Notes under the pieces: generated by a model
Told to the model about the DNA's origin: nothing
The model's database searches: none
The model's input: the letters and a program-made list of their open reading frames with translations, nothing else
Shown: piece by piece, positions 22,220 to 32,777 of the stretch
Layout of the letters: every line of letters begins with the position of its first letter
Position numbering within the stretch: the first letter of the stretch is position 1
Translations under genes and position numbers: made by a program
Assembly (NCBI RefSeq): GCF_905220565.1
Contig: NC_059397.1
Span: 19,407,001 to 19,471,000, forward strand
DNA: 64,000 nt
Source of the DNA: Melitaea cinxia
Lineage: Eukaryota; Arthropoda; Insecta; Lepidoptera; Nymphalidae
Direction of reading: 5' to 3'

Positions 22220-22312
22220 AACCGGGATCGACGGCTTAACGTGCTCTCCGAGATACGGTGGGGAGACCCACAAGGAGTATTCAGACACCCAGACCACGGT
22301 AAACGGTATATC
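22220..22312 (-). repeat. Family B SINE body fragment
   Basis: It matches 'gacggcttaacgtgctctcc' and 'gtggggagacccacaagga' of the B body. Head and tail are missing. Confidence 0.65.
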
Positions 22313-22744
22313 ATTACGATGATAGATTAATGTGGTTCGATTATTAAATGATTTTATTGTTCAGACACAATAGACAGCGTAGAATTAAAAAAGTGCGTGC
22401 GTACAAAGTACATATATCAGAAGTGAATCTTCTTTGGCAAACTAATTTTAAGTCTCACTTCAAAAAAATGGTAACGTAATATTATATTAAGAAACTTAAA
22501 TGAGAAATTTAAACGTTCCTCAATGAAAACCGCTTGACAACAGCTTGTAGCGCAAGTTCTAACAACAATTAGCAACTTTTAATAGTTCTTAGGATCCAGA
22601 GCGTTTGCGATATTATAACAGATTTTTTCACAGTCTGCGACCTTTAATCAACTAGAATTTACTGTTCCGTACCATTTTAATAAACAATAGTATATACATG
22701 TATGGGATGTATTTAACACTGCCACTGTGTTTTAGGTAACACAT

Positions 22745-22935
22745 TTTTTGAGTTTATAAGCAGGAAAGTTCCTTACTCACCACGAGAACCCAAAACTGCT
22801 TGAAAATAGTATTATTTAGCTGTGATATTCTATAAGGTTGAGGTACTTCCCCCGTTGGGCTCCCCCATATTTTGAGCAGGAAATTTCTTGCTGTGCCCTA
22901 CCTCAGTTAGTGTGTTACTCTGTTTTAATATAAAA
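22745..22935 (-). repeat. Repeat family C, copy C2, truncated
   Basis: It is inverted relative to C1: 'ccttactcaccacgagaacc', 'tatttagctgtgat', 'aaggttgaggtacttcccc' and 'gagcaggaaatttcttgctg'. Confidence 0.7.
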
Positions 22936-23341
22936 TTTGTATTATTTTTCATGAAATACAGTGTCACTAAATCCACTCATCTTTATTCTGCACTGAGTTA
23001 ATAAGCTTTAGCTATTATTTTCTTTTTAATACATAAGTATACGGAATCCAAAAAAAGTTCTTAATTGTTAATAATTGCTAAATTTCGAAGTCGACACAGA
23101 CGCCGCGGGCCTTTTTAATTTCAATGGAAATCAACTCAATTTCGTTTGTTTTGTTAATTAATTAATTTGTTTAAGGAATGGTAATTTGATAATTTCGTAT
23201 TCCGCGGTAATACTTTAACAGTCGAAAAAGTATTTGATTACACCATTAGTCCTTTATAGCTGAATAAAATTGTGATAAATTCATTAAATATGACAGCTAA
23301 GTATTTTATAACGTTACTAAGTATGCATTTAATTACATATT
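22936..23341. other. AT-rich DNA, nothing recognised
   Basis: No gene or family repeat was seen. Confidence 0.4.
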
Positions 23342-23570
23342 ATCTTCTATATATTAATACGTGAAGCAAAAACTTTGTACCAATTTTTACGAAAATGGCG
23401 CGGACGGAGCAGTATGAAATTTCGTGCACTTATAGTTTATATAGAGTAGGAGTGCAGAATGCTAACATCATTTTTTAAATTATGCATAAAAATACATTAA
23501 ATCAATAAAAAAAAATATTACACACACCCATGTATTTGACACACATGCGTCAATTTGAGAATAGATTATA
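23342..23570 (+). mobile_element. Helitron-like repeat H4
   Basis: It begins A|TCTTCTATATATTAATACG and continues 'gtgaagcaaaaactttgtac', 'atggcgcggacggagcagta', matching H5. The 3' end is not defined. Confidence 0.65.
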
Positions 23571-23705
23571 GACTATAGATTAATATTGTTTGTCTTCTTT
23601 ACTGAGTGTCAAACTTAATAACTAATATTAAGAAACCCGTAACTATTCAAAGTTTCATATTAGAATGAAAATCTTTGACAGGAGACGACACCATGCTATT
23701 TTAAA

Positions 23706-23823
23706 TTGTACGTTTTTTTATTTTTTATTTTCGTGTTACCCACACATTGATATGATATTAAAAAATGTTTAGAATTTCTTAATGTGTGGGTAACACAAAA
23801 ATAAAAAATAAAAAATCGTACAA
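23706..23823. repeat. Hairpin-forming inverted copy of a family F SINE 3' end
   Basis: The arms 23706-23748 and 23781-23823 are almost perfect inverted copies ('gttacccacacatt' against 'aatgtgtgggtaac', then A/T tails and 'gtacg'/'cgtac'). The 32-bp loop contains 'gatatgatatt' and 'aaaaatgtttagaattt', which are also found at the 3' end of the family F SINE. Confidence 0.8.
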
Positions 23824-24594
23824 ATTAAAATTGATGTACGTTTGAAAGTCCACACGTTTGCAATAAAGGTCTCAACGTGTCTTCATTTTTGGTGAGATTA
23901 ATTAAATTCTAATTTCAGCGAAGTGAACGATAACTCAGAATGAAATGAGAACGACGGTGAAAAATTAAAATGAGTCGCGAAACGTCCGGGAGGACTGTCG
24001 CGCGTGACAAATGTTTGGGAACATACTTAATGCGAACGTTGGAAAATTTGTTATAGTTCTCGTGGAAAATCCTCATAATGTTATACCTTTGAGATGAGGA
24101 TTAATGGTAATTAATATTAATTAGAGATGGGTGGACTCGCAACAACTGCAATTAAGTTCTAAGAAAATTAAAAAAAAAAGTGTTGTGTGTTGTCAGCTTC
24201 GACACACGACTTCAGATCGACTGTCTAAATAGGCACAAAAAAGGCTTACTAGTCTAAAAAAAGATTAATATCATATCAAATGGTTAAGAAACGAATCAAA
24301 TAACAAAAACTTAACGGGGTAATGGGTAGGGTAAATTTCTGTCGGAAAATCAGCATTCGATGTTTAACCGGTTCGGCGGTTGCATAAATCTTAGGTGAAT
24401 ATAGCAGTGAGGTATTGACTCCCGGGACGGAACCCGAGTTAGGTCGATACCTCTTCATTTCCTTCGTCTTTCGACTTTTTAAAGAAAAGGTTTTATTTAT
24501 TCTTTTTAGTAAATTTAAAATAAAATCTTGTCTTTAAAAAGTTTTTTTTTTTTACTTTTAATTTATTTTTTAGGTATCGATGGACCGGTTTGTT
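23824..24594. other. Intergenic DNA, nothing recognised
   Basis: The frame at 24276-24458 has no known motif. No gene is supported. Confidence 0.4.
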
Positions 24595-25075
24595 AGTCTG
24601 GAATTCTCAACAAATTCTTTCATTTGATACCCATGATGAGGGAAATCTTAAAAAAAACTTAGTCCGCCATCTTTAGAAGTCCGCCATATTTGATTTATCT
24701 GAACATTGATTTTATTTTTGAGTTACTCTTAGAAAGCCCGCTCATTTTATACCCATATTGCAGGAAAGCATAAAAAACTTAATCCGCCATCTTTATCAAT
24801 CCACCATATTGGATTTAGAGTGACGTCACATTATTTCTCGACTTCATCTCAGCAAGTCCTTTCATTTAATACCCGTATTGTAGAAGTGCATTAAGTAACC
24901 ATTCCGCCATCTTGGGTGATCCGTCATGTTGAATTTGAATGACGTCACCTAACTTACGAATACTACGCATGGCCTTCTAAACTAAACATGTGTACAAAAT
25001 TTCAGCTCAATTGGTTGAAGATATAATTATGCTTCAATATTGAATTGCAAGATTCGACTTCAACAAACATACACA
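24595..25075 (+). repeat. Repeat with three diverged units of about 115 bp
   Basis: Each unit carries 'tcatttgatacccat'-like sequence, then 'ttccgccatctt' or 'gtccgccatctt', then a second variant 'tccgccat' or 'tccaccat' before 'attggattt'-like sequence. Units begin near 24620, 24740 and 24857. 'aaatttcagctcaattggtt' follows, a phrase common in insect repeats. The class is unknown. Confidence 0.6.
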
Positions 25076-25083
25076 CATACTAG

Positions 25084-25640
25084 CCCGTTGGCGCAGTTTG
25101 TAGTGACCCTACTTTCTGCTCCGAGGGTCGTGGGTTCGATTCCCACCACCAGATTCTGGGTGTAATATAAAATATTTGTTTGTGTATTTATATTTGTATT
25201 CATTTTTGAATATCATATCAAAAATTGACCGCTCCAGCGCTCTAGCCAATTAGCGAACCGTGGCGCCGTTCGCTTAAACCGAAAAATAAAAATCATCATA
25301 TCAAAAATTTCGATCTAGCGGGTACATCGTTCCATAGCTTAATTAACTAGAGCGCCAACACGGTCAGTCGGAGACGCGGGTTAGATCCCCGCTGGAGCGG
25401 TCAATTTTTGATATGATATTCAAAAATGTTTAGAATTCCTAATGTGTGGGTAACAAAAAAATAAAAAAAAATCGTCTATATTTGTATTGTTTATAAGTTC
25501 GTTTATCGAAAAAAAAAATGTAGCTATACCAGTCGGCTGAGCATTAAGTTGCTTACTTTAGGAACGAACGACCGTGTGTGTATTGTGTAGATATTAATTA
25601 ATTTATTTATTTATTTATTTGTTTGTTTATTTAGACATAC
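25084..25640 (+). mobile_element. tRNA-derived SINE, family E, copy E3, split by a family F SINE
   Basis: The head is 'cgttggcgcagtttgtagtg' with box B 'gtgggttcgattcccac'. The second part resumes after 25488 with 'agtcggctgagcattaagtt' and 'gaacgaccgtgtgtg', and ends in TTTATTTATT sequence. The interruption is a retroposon with a clean target duplication. Confidence 0.82.
25201..25476 (+). mobile_element. Dimeric, hairpin-forming tRNA SINE, family F, copy F1
   Basis: It is flanked by the 12-bp duplication 'tatatttgtatt' (25189-25200 and 25477-25488). The right half has a tRNA-like unit (box A 'tagcttaattaactagagcg', box B 'gcgggttagatccccgc') and the 3' block 'gtttagaattcctaatgtgt' with an A-rich tail. 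The first 39 bp (25201-25239) are a perfect inverted copy of 25390-25428, so the transcript would fold back on itself. A second copy is at 60.7 kb. Confidence 0.88.
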
Positions 25641-25816
25641 ATTGCAAGTTAAATAAAAGCTTTTAAAATATTCAACGATACATTACAATTGTTTCTAATA
25701 AATAACCAAGATGTACTGAATATCGTGTAGGTTTCAAATGCCAGTTATGTCGTATGCCCATACAGCCGTATGCCTATACTACACCAAAAATGCTGATAGA
25801 AAAACTATAACAAAGC

Positions 25817-25880
25817 CTGTCAGCCTGTTACATCCCCCTGCTGGAATATGCCTCTTTTTTATGTAGATATGGAAGATTGG
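25817..25880 (-). repeat. Family B SINE 3'-end fragment
   Basis: 'gtcagcctgttacatccccc' followed by 'tgctggaatatgcctc' matches the B/RTE-type 3' end. Confidence 0.5.
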
Positions 25881-25917
25881 AGGAAGGATGCGGTTCAATA
25901 AATACTAACAAATATAT

Positions 25918-25930
25918 AATCTATTAGGAT
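25918..25930. other. Target-site duplication of the poly(A) retroposon, left
   Basis: 'aatctattaggat' here and at 26561-26573 is a perfect 13-bp pair around a poly(A)-ended insert. Confidence 0.85.
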
Positions 25931-26121
25931 GTTGATATGTTGTCGATATGTTGAAAACTTTTGGCGTGTGAAGAAATTAGTTTCAGTAAAGAAATAGGGT
26001 GTACATAAACATATAAAGTTAGTGTTAAATTAAATAGTATTAATTACATATTACAAAACGTGTGCAAAATAATTTTACATGTGTACCAAATTAATTAGGA
26101 TAAATTATATAATATTGACTA

Positions 26122-26174
<53 letters not shown>

Positions 26175-26560
26175 TAACAGTAACCTAGGCTAAGTGTATA
26201 TTGTAAGTAGGCCAGCAGGCCATAAGTGTATATATAAGGTAACTAGGACATAAGTGTACATATACGGTAACTAGTATATAAGTGTAAATATAAACTTAGA
26301 TAATAAAACTGACAGTAGGAATACAAAAAATATATAATATATAGTAATTAATATATATAGAAGTAAATTTAGTATAACTTTAAATTTTTGGTCGGTGGAC
26401 TCACGTAGGATTAGAGATACTAAGTCTAGTTTAATTAGTCCTCTAAGTTGCATGTGTAAGTACCAAGTTATAGAAACTAACAAACTAATATTGGAATAAT
26501 AAAAGCACGGGCATTATGAGCCCGTGGATATATATTGTTATATAAAAAAAAAAAAAAAAA
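25931..26560 (+). mobile_element. Poly(A)-tailed retroposon with an internal poly(A) block
   Basis: The 630-bp insert sits between 13-bp direct repeats and ends in about 18 A. An AATAAA-type signal lies about 50 bp before the end, and a hairpin (cacgggc/gcccgtg) between the two. A second uninterrupted A run of about 45 lies inside at about 26123-26167. No coding frame is recognisable. It could be a 5'-truncated LINE 3' UTR or a retrocopy of a non-coding transcript. Confidence 0.75.
26192..26300 (+). repeat. 28-bp tandem repeat, about three units
   Basis: Units start 'aagtgtatatataaggtaac', 'aagtgtacatatacggtaac' and 'aagtgtaaatataaac', with a degenerate earlier unit before them. They lie inside the poly(A) retroposon. 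Confidence 0.6.
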
Positions 26561-26573
26561 AATCTATTAGGAT

Positions 26574-27392
26574 ATATGCGTAGGTGTTTCGAATAACAAA
26601 GCTGTATTTTTATTATTTGTCTGTACATCTATATTTTGGAATTTGAAAGAAACTTGGTATGGTTTAAGTTCAGGTTAAAGAACTTTATTTCTTATAAGAA
26701 TAATACAATTCACTTTCATAAGAAACAATTAAAGTTTAAACATAACACATAAATAGTAGGCAGCTACGTACAATCAAAAAATGTAAAAAATATTGGAGGT
26801 AGTTACATAAAGTTTGTTTACAAATGAAAGTTATCTACTATATACTTAGATACTGACTATTTTTTATTCTGATTCAGTACTTCTCCTCGGGTTATTATTT
26901 ATAAGTAAATTAGTCTTTACTTTCATCGCTTGAACGTAAAATAATTACCATTAAGTTTCATTATCTATAACCTGTAGTTTTTCATAATTATGACAAGTAA
27001 ATGCAAATTATTGCATGTATTAACTTCAAAGATATGTAATTTTAAATAGTTTTTTTATCTGTCGTGCAACATCAAACCAGCTCGAGACGTCACTGCCCCG
27101 GAAGTATTTAATTCCCGTTTAATATCCGTCGCGATGTTTACGAACAGAGCTATCTTTAGCTATAAAACAAAAAATAAAATTGAAAATTAAAAAATATATA
27201 TACAATAAGAATTAGAAAGAAGGATTTATATACAGTTTTAAAGTGTACTGTTATTCAGTCTGTGAGTTTATTAATGTCATAATAAATAAGCAACATTTTC
27301 TTATTTATCATGATATAAATATTAGTTTAAGCGGTAGTGGTACAAGGCTACGAGAGTAGGAGTTTTATATATTATTACTAAGGTCACGTAAC
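26574..27392. other. AT-rich DNA, nothing recognised
   Basis: No gene, RNA or repeat family was seen. Confidence 0.45.
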
Positions 27393-27735
27393 GTACTGTG
27401 TGGCTACGGTACTAAAGAATATAGCCACCCCCTCTCTTCCCGTGGGTGGCGTAAGAGGCGATTAAGGGATAACATAGTTCCGCTACCACTTCGGAACTTA
27501 AAAAGCCGACCGGTGGCGGGTAACCATCCAACTGCTGGCTTTGAAATACACAGGCCGACGACGGGCAGCAGCGTCTTCGGTGCGACAAAGCCAGCCCTGC
27601 GGTCACCAACCCGCCTGCCCAGCGTGGTGACTATGGGCAAAACACATGAGTTTACGCCATTTTTGGCGTAAGCTTGTGGAGGCCTACGTCCAGCAGTGGA
27701 CTGTATAGGCTGTAATGATGATGATAATGATGAGG
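27393..27735 (+). mobile_element. RTE-tailed SINE, family A, copy A3
   Basis: It is full length in the sense orientation. It starts 'gtactgtgtggctacggtac', runs through 'gggcagcagcgtcttcggtg', and ends 'aggcctacgtccagcagtgg', 'actgtataggctg' and a (TGA)n tail. The 171-aa frame across it on the minus strand is a shadow. Confidence 0.88.
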
Positions 27736-27867
27736 TCATGTTTGGCTTAGGAAAATTACGAGTTTTTGTTAAAATCAAATCAAAGTTATCTTTACTCAAA
27801 CGGTCTTTAAAAGAATTTGATTTATTGTAGAGATAATAATTAATTAATAGTAGTAAATGTAAAGCGA

Positions 27868-28005
27868 CGACGAATACGGTTTCGATTCCCACTCGCGATG
27901 GATATTTATATTTGTACAAATTTTCCTTTCCGGTCTAGTTGTCTGTCCTTGTGGGTCTCCCCATTGTTGGTCGGAGAGCACGTCAAGCCGTCGGTTTTTG
28001 CTAGC
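27868..28005 (+). repeat. Family B SINE (head type II) fragment
   Basis: Box B-like 'cggtttcgattcccactcgc' is followed by 'gatggatatttatatttgta' and 'tttccggtctagttg', then the body start ('gtgggtctccccat', 'ggagagcacgtcaagccgtc'). The 3' half is missing. Confidence 0.7.
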
Positions 28006-28627
28006 TTAGTAAGGTTGCCAAACTAACCTTTAAATTTGAGACGACAATAAATAAAACGCTATCAAAATAAAACTTATAAAGTATAAAATTCAATGATCAC
28101 GTTCAAAGGAGCAGTCTTTAACAAATATTAGTTCAGAAATATACAAAAATAAACAAACGACGTCCACGATCCTAATTCATATCCAGTCTTCATTCCATCG
28201 CAAATAAAATATGAACTCGCTTCACTATTTAAAATGAAGTAGGTACGTTTATACAGTAATACAGTTATGAAGAAGGAAAATATTTTCATTGAATATCATG
28301 ACATTAAGTGGCGGCTGAGAGAGCAACTGTCACAGAGGGAGTCGCTTTTAGAAAAAGGGCACTTTATAACGAAATTGCGGAAAAATTATTTATCGTCAAT
28401 TAATATCGGTAGCTCATAAAATTTTCTGTAGTATTTACGTTATTAAAGAACTTTTCTATTTGAGCTTTTTACGAAATTGGAGGTATTGTTTTAATTAAAG
28501 GTTTGAATTTTTAGGAATTTGCTTTTAACCAGTCTATATTACTTTTACTGAAGTAGACCAGAACAGCTAAACGGATCTGAATGAAAGGCACAGATACATA
28601 TTTCTCCAATACACGAGGCTACGTGTT
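28006..28627. other. Intergenic DNA, nothing recognised
   Basis: No gene is supported. Confidence 0.4.
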
Positions 28628-28816
28628 TAACAGACTTCAAAAAAGGAGGATATATATATATTATTTACGTTCGCAAATAACTTCGTCATTTATGAACCGA
28701 TTTTGATAACTCTTTTTTGTTGGAAAGGAGATATCCCAAGAGTGGTACCATAATAAGGAAACTAGGATCTGATGATGGAATCACAGAGAAATCGAGGCGA
28801 ACCTTCAAAATTGGCA
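28628..28816. repeat. AACCGACTTC-family MITE-like fragment, copy D4
   Basis: It runs from 'aacagacttcaaaaaaggag' through 'aaccgattttgataactctt' and 'gttggaaaggagatatccc' to 'cagagaaatcgaggcgaacc'. The other end is missing. Confidence 0.65.
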
Positions 28817-28845
28817 GTGACGACTAGTTGTTGACTAGTCGTCAC
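28817..28845. other. Perfect 12-bp hairpin
   Basis: 'gtgacgactagt', loop 'tgttg', 'actagtcgtcac'. It stands exactly at the broken edge of the D4 repeat. Confidence 0.85.
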
Positions 28846-29443
28846 ACCATTAGAATAGAGCTGAAAGTCAAACAAGCTCATAACCTCACCGTTCATATTA
28901 AATACTTGTACGTAAATCATCCATTCGCTTATGATACAAAGCATGTAAAAGAAAATAGTCAAAGAAGGTTGTATGTCTGGCAAGCCTTTGAAAATAAACC
29001 TTTTAAAGCATACACAACAATAGAGAAATTTCAACAATGAAGTTACCATATCATCTAAGCTATCAATAAATATCTCGGCAGTAAGGAAGGCTTGTTTATC
29101 CGTCGGCCGAGCGGGAGAGCGATGCGGCCATCAGCAGACGAATGGAGGCTGTGTGGCGATTTACGAGCGAATAAAAACATCCCCCATCTATTATGTGTGA
29201 TGGAAACATTACGTGCAGTTGCTATGCAGGGCTGGAATACAGGTTGATGAATGTTCCGCATTTTTTCCATCAACACTTAATGAACGGTGTACAATGTGTT
29301 TGAACGTGTCGGTATGAAAAGTGAATCTTCCTAAAAATATTGCGAATGCGAAAGTTTGAGTTGATATTCATTACTTTTACAGGAAAATGTTGTATCGATT
29401 ACAATTAAATTTGTAACGAAGGTAAGTGGGTATTCGAAATAAT
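28846..29443. other. Intergenic DNA, nothing recognised
   Basis: Frames on both strands (28762-29276) show no known motif. The 29080-29200 part is GC-richer and not obviously repetitive within the window. I cannot assign it. Confidence 0.35.
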
Positions 29444-30035
29444 TTTATTTATTTGTTTATTTATTCTTAATGTACACCGAAATACAAACACATATAAAGA
29501 AAGACACAATAGAAGATGTACAAAGGCGATCTTATCGCTAAATAGCGATCTCTTCCAGATAACCTTTGGGTACAGGACACGATACAGTAGCAGCGGTTAA
29601 GGTGTGCACAAATTGAGGAGTATAGATCAATTATAAATAGGTAAAAACTACGATATGATAAACTTACATAATTATTAAAAAAAAGAAAATAAAAAACATA
29701 TAAATAAGTAAATATTTTAGTATATAATGTATGAAACACATATATACACACATACATACATACATATAACATACACATACATGATTACATTGAGGCATAC
29801 ATATATTTACATAGTAATATGCATAAAAAAATAATTAGATACATAAAATATACATTAACAATAATTATTTACTAATAATAATATATAAATATCATATAAA
29901 TAAATGTTATTAACGATATGTAGATAGAAAATGTTTTTTAACACGTCGTTTAAAAATATCAATCGACTCTGCTTGGCGAATGTCTCGCGGGAGGGCATTC
30001 CACAGTTTTACGGCCTTAACACAAAAATTTTCTGA
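29444..30035 (-). pseudogene. CR1-type LINE remnant: last ORF2 codons plus 3' UTR
   Basis: The minus-strand translation near 29945-30030 gives NFCVKAVKLWNALPRDIRQ, then AESIDIFKRRVKKH, the typical C-terminus of CR1/Jockey-group reverse transcriptase ORFs. The 3' UTR ends with 'aaggttatctggaagagatc', then a stem-loop ('cgctatttagcg', 'ataagatcgcc'), then a (AATAAA)-like tail at 29444-29470. The rest of the element is lost. The small frame at 29467-29778 is UTR. Confidence 0.75.
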
Positions 30036-31188
30036 CTATTTCTCACTTTTCTCACTATTCACTCAGAATTTAAGTGTGTAAACCCTCGAAGCGTAGCCAC
30101 TAAGTAAATTATATGTTATATAAAAGTATCCAGTACTTGGATAATAATTATATTTATATGTCTTCTTTTACATATTGCCAATTTCAATATCAACAACTTC
30201 CGTATCGGTAGCTTCATTTCTAAAAATAATAACCTCTCTAAAAATTTTAATGTGTAAAATGACGAATCGAAAGCTCCTCTGAAGCCTATTTGAATAAAGC
30301 TATTTTTGACTTTTTCACTGTCACCCAATAGGGTGTTATCTCGCATCGGGAGTCTGGAAATATAATTCACAGACTGCGACAAATTTTTCAACAAATAAAT
30401 ATTTCAGGGATCAGTGGGGATCAAACTCGCGAAGGCTGGTAGGAAAGCCATTAAAAGTGAATTTATATTAATATTATAAAGCCGAAAAGTTTGTTTGATT
30501 GTTTAAGCGCGTTAATCTCAGAAACTGCTGGTTCGAATTGAAAGATTATTTTTGTGTTGGATAAGCCTATTAACGAAGAAAACTATTGGCTATTTTTTAT
30601 TTAAATTAACGCTTGTGAAACCGCATGCCACGGCCAGTGTTGTTACACATGCTAAGCATATTTATTTATTACTTGGAGAAAAATTTATAAAATTCAGAAT
30701 TTTTTTTCATCATCATTAATTACTCAAACATCTCCCAAATACGAATTAATTACAAAGCGAAATCATCAAAAATAGAGGTGACGCATTTCCAGTTTGAATA
30801 ACTCGATTACAACGATAAATGTCTTCGTGATTATATTGATCGAAATATACATTCAAGTTGGCTCGGGGAAGGTATTTTTAGATCGGCTTATTACGCTTTA
30901 ATAACGTGACTTTTGTCGAAGGAAAGGCAAAGAATTCAATAGGTTTTTTTATATTTTATGTAAACCAGAAAATAATGAACGACATGTAATCAAATACCCT
31001 ATATATTTACATTTCCGTGTTCGGAAAATCTTATCGGAAACCAACACGGAACAACAACACGGCAATGTTACTACATCAGTCTCTATAACTTCTAACACAT
31101 CAGCTAGTTCTCATGACCACTGCGTCAAACTATTGTTTTATAAGTAGTTTTTAATTACATAAGCTTTTAAATTATACCATTAAAAAAG
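30036..31188. other. Mostly unassigned DNA
   Basis: At 30466-30640 there is a fragment of a common repeat ('attataaagccgaaaagttt', 'gcgcgttaatctcagaaac'), related to 32585-32705. Nothing else is recognised. Confidence 0.45.
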
Positions 31189-31342
31189 CGTGTGTGTACT
31201 TAAGTACGCACGTAAGAAGTTACACTTCATTGGCTGCTAACTTCGCGTTGCTAACTTCTTCTTCGTTGGCTAGCTAATTTCAGGGTGTCAGATTTTATGC
31301 ATGTACTCTCATCATTTTTCCCTAACGAACCAAAAGAAGTAT
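31189..31342. repeat. Unnamed repeat family I, copy 2
   Basis: It is an inverted copy of 5750-5922 ('taagtacgcacgtaagaagt', 'ttgctaacttcttcttcgtt', 'ctctcatcatttttc'). Confidence 0.65.
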
Positions 31343-31754
31343 AACTTCAATAAACTTACTAATTACGCCGTATCTGTCATGGCTTTTTCCCTTTTCGTTT
31401 TCTATATCTTTTCAATTTTTCTGTATTTAAAGGAAATACAAACAAAAATCCTAGCATCTACTGTTCTACAGTAGTAACAAAGTTCAAATCTCTTTACGAA
31501 TCGGTTCTTTTTATAGTCACTTTGAATCGTGACACCTCAAATATGTCACGTTAGCTCTGCGAGTACGTGACCAAGATACTGACTGCGGTCGGTTCCAACT
31601 ATCAAGATGCATTACACTCTGTCTTACAAGATTTAAATGTTCTGTTCTTTTGTAATAGAGTGGCTTTCAAATAAGGATCAAAATCGATGTACTTATTACT
31701 TACGTACTATGAGTGCAATTAACTTAAAATATGCGTCTGTAATTAAGTATGTAA

Positions 31755-32250
31755 GTTGATGGGGGGAATGGGGGTAGGGTCGGCAACGAACTTGAATGCT
31801 TTCTGATCATTCGAATGCTTCTGGTGTTGCAGGCGTCTATAGGCTACGATAAGCTATGTGGCTACGGTAGTAAAGAATATAACCACCCCTCTCTTCCCGT
31901 GGCTGTCGTAAGAGGCGACTAAGGGATAACACAGTTCCACTACCATCTTGGAGCTTAAAAAGCCAACTGATGGCGGGATAACTATCCAACTACTGGCTTT
32001 GAAATACAGGTCAAAGATGGACAGCAGCGTCTTCGGTGCAATAAAGCCAGCCCTGCGATCACCAACCCGCCTACCCAGCGTGATGATTATGGGCAACACA
32101 CGTGAGTTCATGTCATTTTTGACGCGGAAATGTAGAGGCCAATGTCGATCAGTGGACTGCGATAGGCTGAAGTTATTTATGATGATGATGATAAGCTACG
32201 GTAACCGCTCACTATCAGGTACGCTTATCTGCCAACCTGTAAATAGACAA
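31755..32250 (+). repeat. Repeat family C, copy C3, split by an A SINE
   Basis: The left part ends 'ggtgttgcaggcgtctatag' then 'gctacgat'. The right part resumes 'aagctacggtaaccgctcac' from about 32190. Family A copy A4 separates them. Confidence 0.75.
31857..32189 (+). mobile_element. RTE-tailed SINE, family A, copy A4
   Basis: It is a sense-orientation A copy with tail 'tgatgatgatg', nested in family C. The direct repeat 'gataagcta' (31848-31856 and 32190-32198) is the likely target duplication. Confidence 0.85.
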
Positions 32251-32584
32251 GGAAATGAAGCTATAAAAACCTCATATACCGTTTGTCACTCTAAACCCCT
32301 CACAAATATTATCAAAATAGTTGTTGGCGCGAAGCTCTCTGTAAAACTGTAACATGGCGTGACAATATAACGCGCACTAAATCCTACTTACGAAAATGAT
32401 TTTATTTGTACGTTGCGGTTGTTCTGCCGCTTTATTTATTTCGATACATATTTGTTCTCTACTTTCTTTTTAGAGTGAAATACTCTATAACTTTTACTTT
32501 ACTTTTCTCATAAAGAAAGTGGTGTGTAGTAGAATTTTATGATGATTTTGTATTTTTCTATCAAAAAGATACATACTAGACTAA

Positions 32585-32708
32585 TAATATAAAGCTGATG
32601 TATTTGTTTGTTTGAACGCGCTAATGAAGAAAGTAATGGGTCGAAATAAAAAAATCTTTTTGTGTTAGATAGTTCATTTCCCAAGGAAGGCTATAGGCTG
32701 TATAGCAA
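32585..32708 (+). repeat. Fragment of a common Helitron-like repeat
   Basis: 'aataatataaagctgatgta', 'tttgtttgaacgcgctaat', 'gtgttagatagttcat' and 'aaggaaggctataggctgta' are shared in part with 30466-30640. The match stops where LINE-1 seems to begin. Confidence 0.5.
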
Positions 32709-32777
32709 CACAGCTCGGGACACAGAAAGTGAGCCTCAAAAGAGTCAAAATCAAAGTATTTCTGAATTGTTTGATAT

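Noticed and set aside
27404..27919. 171-aa frame covering SINE A3 and its flank
   Set aside because: It is antisense to a SINE. The same 'protein' appears in every A copy in various frames.
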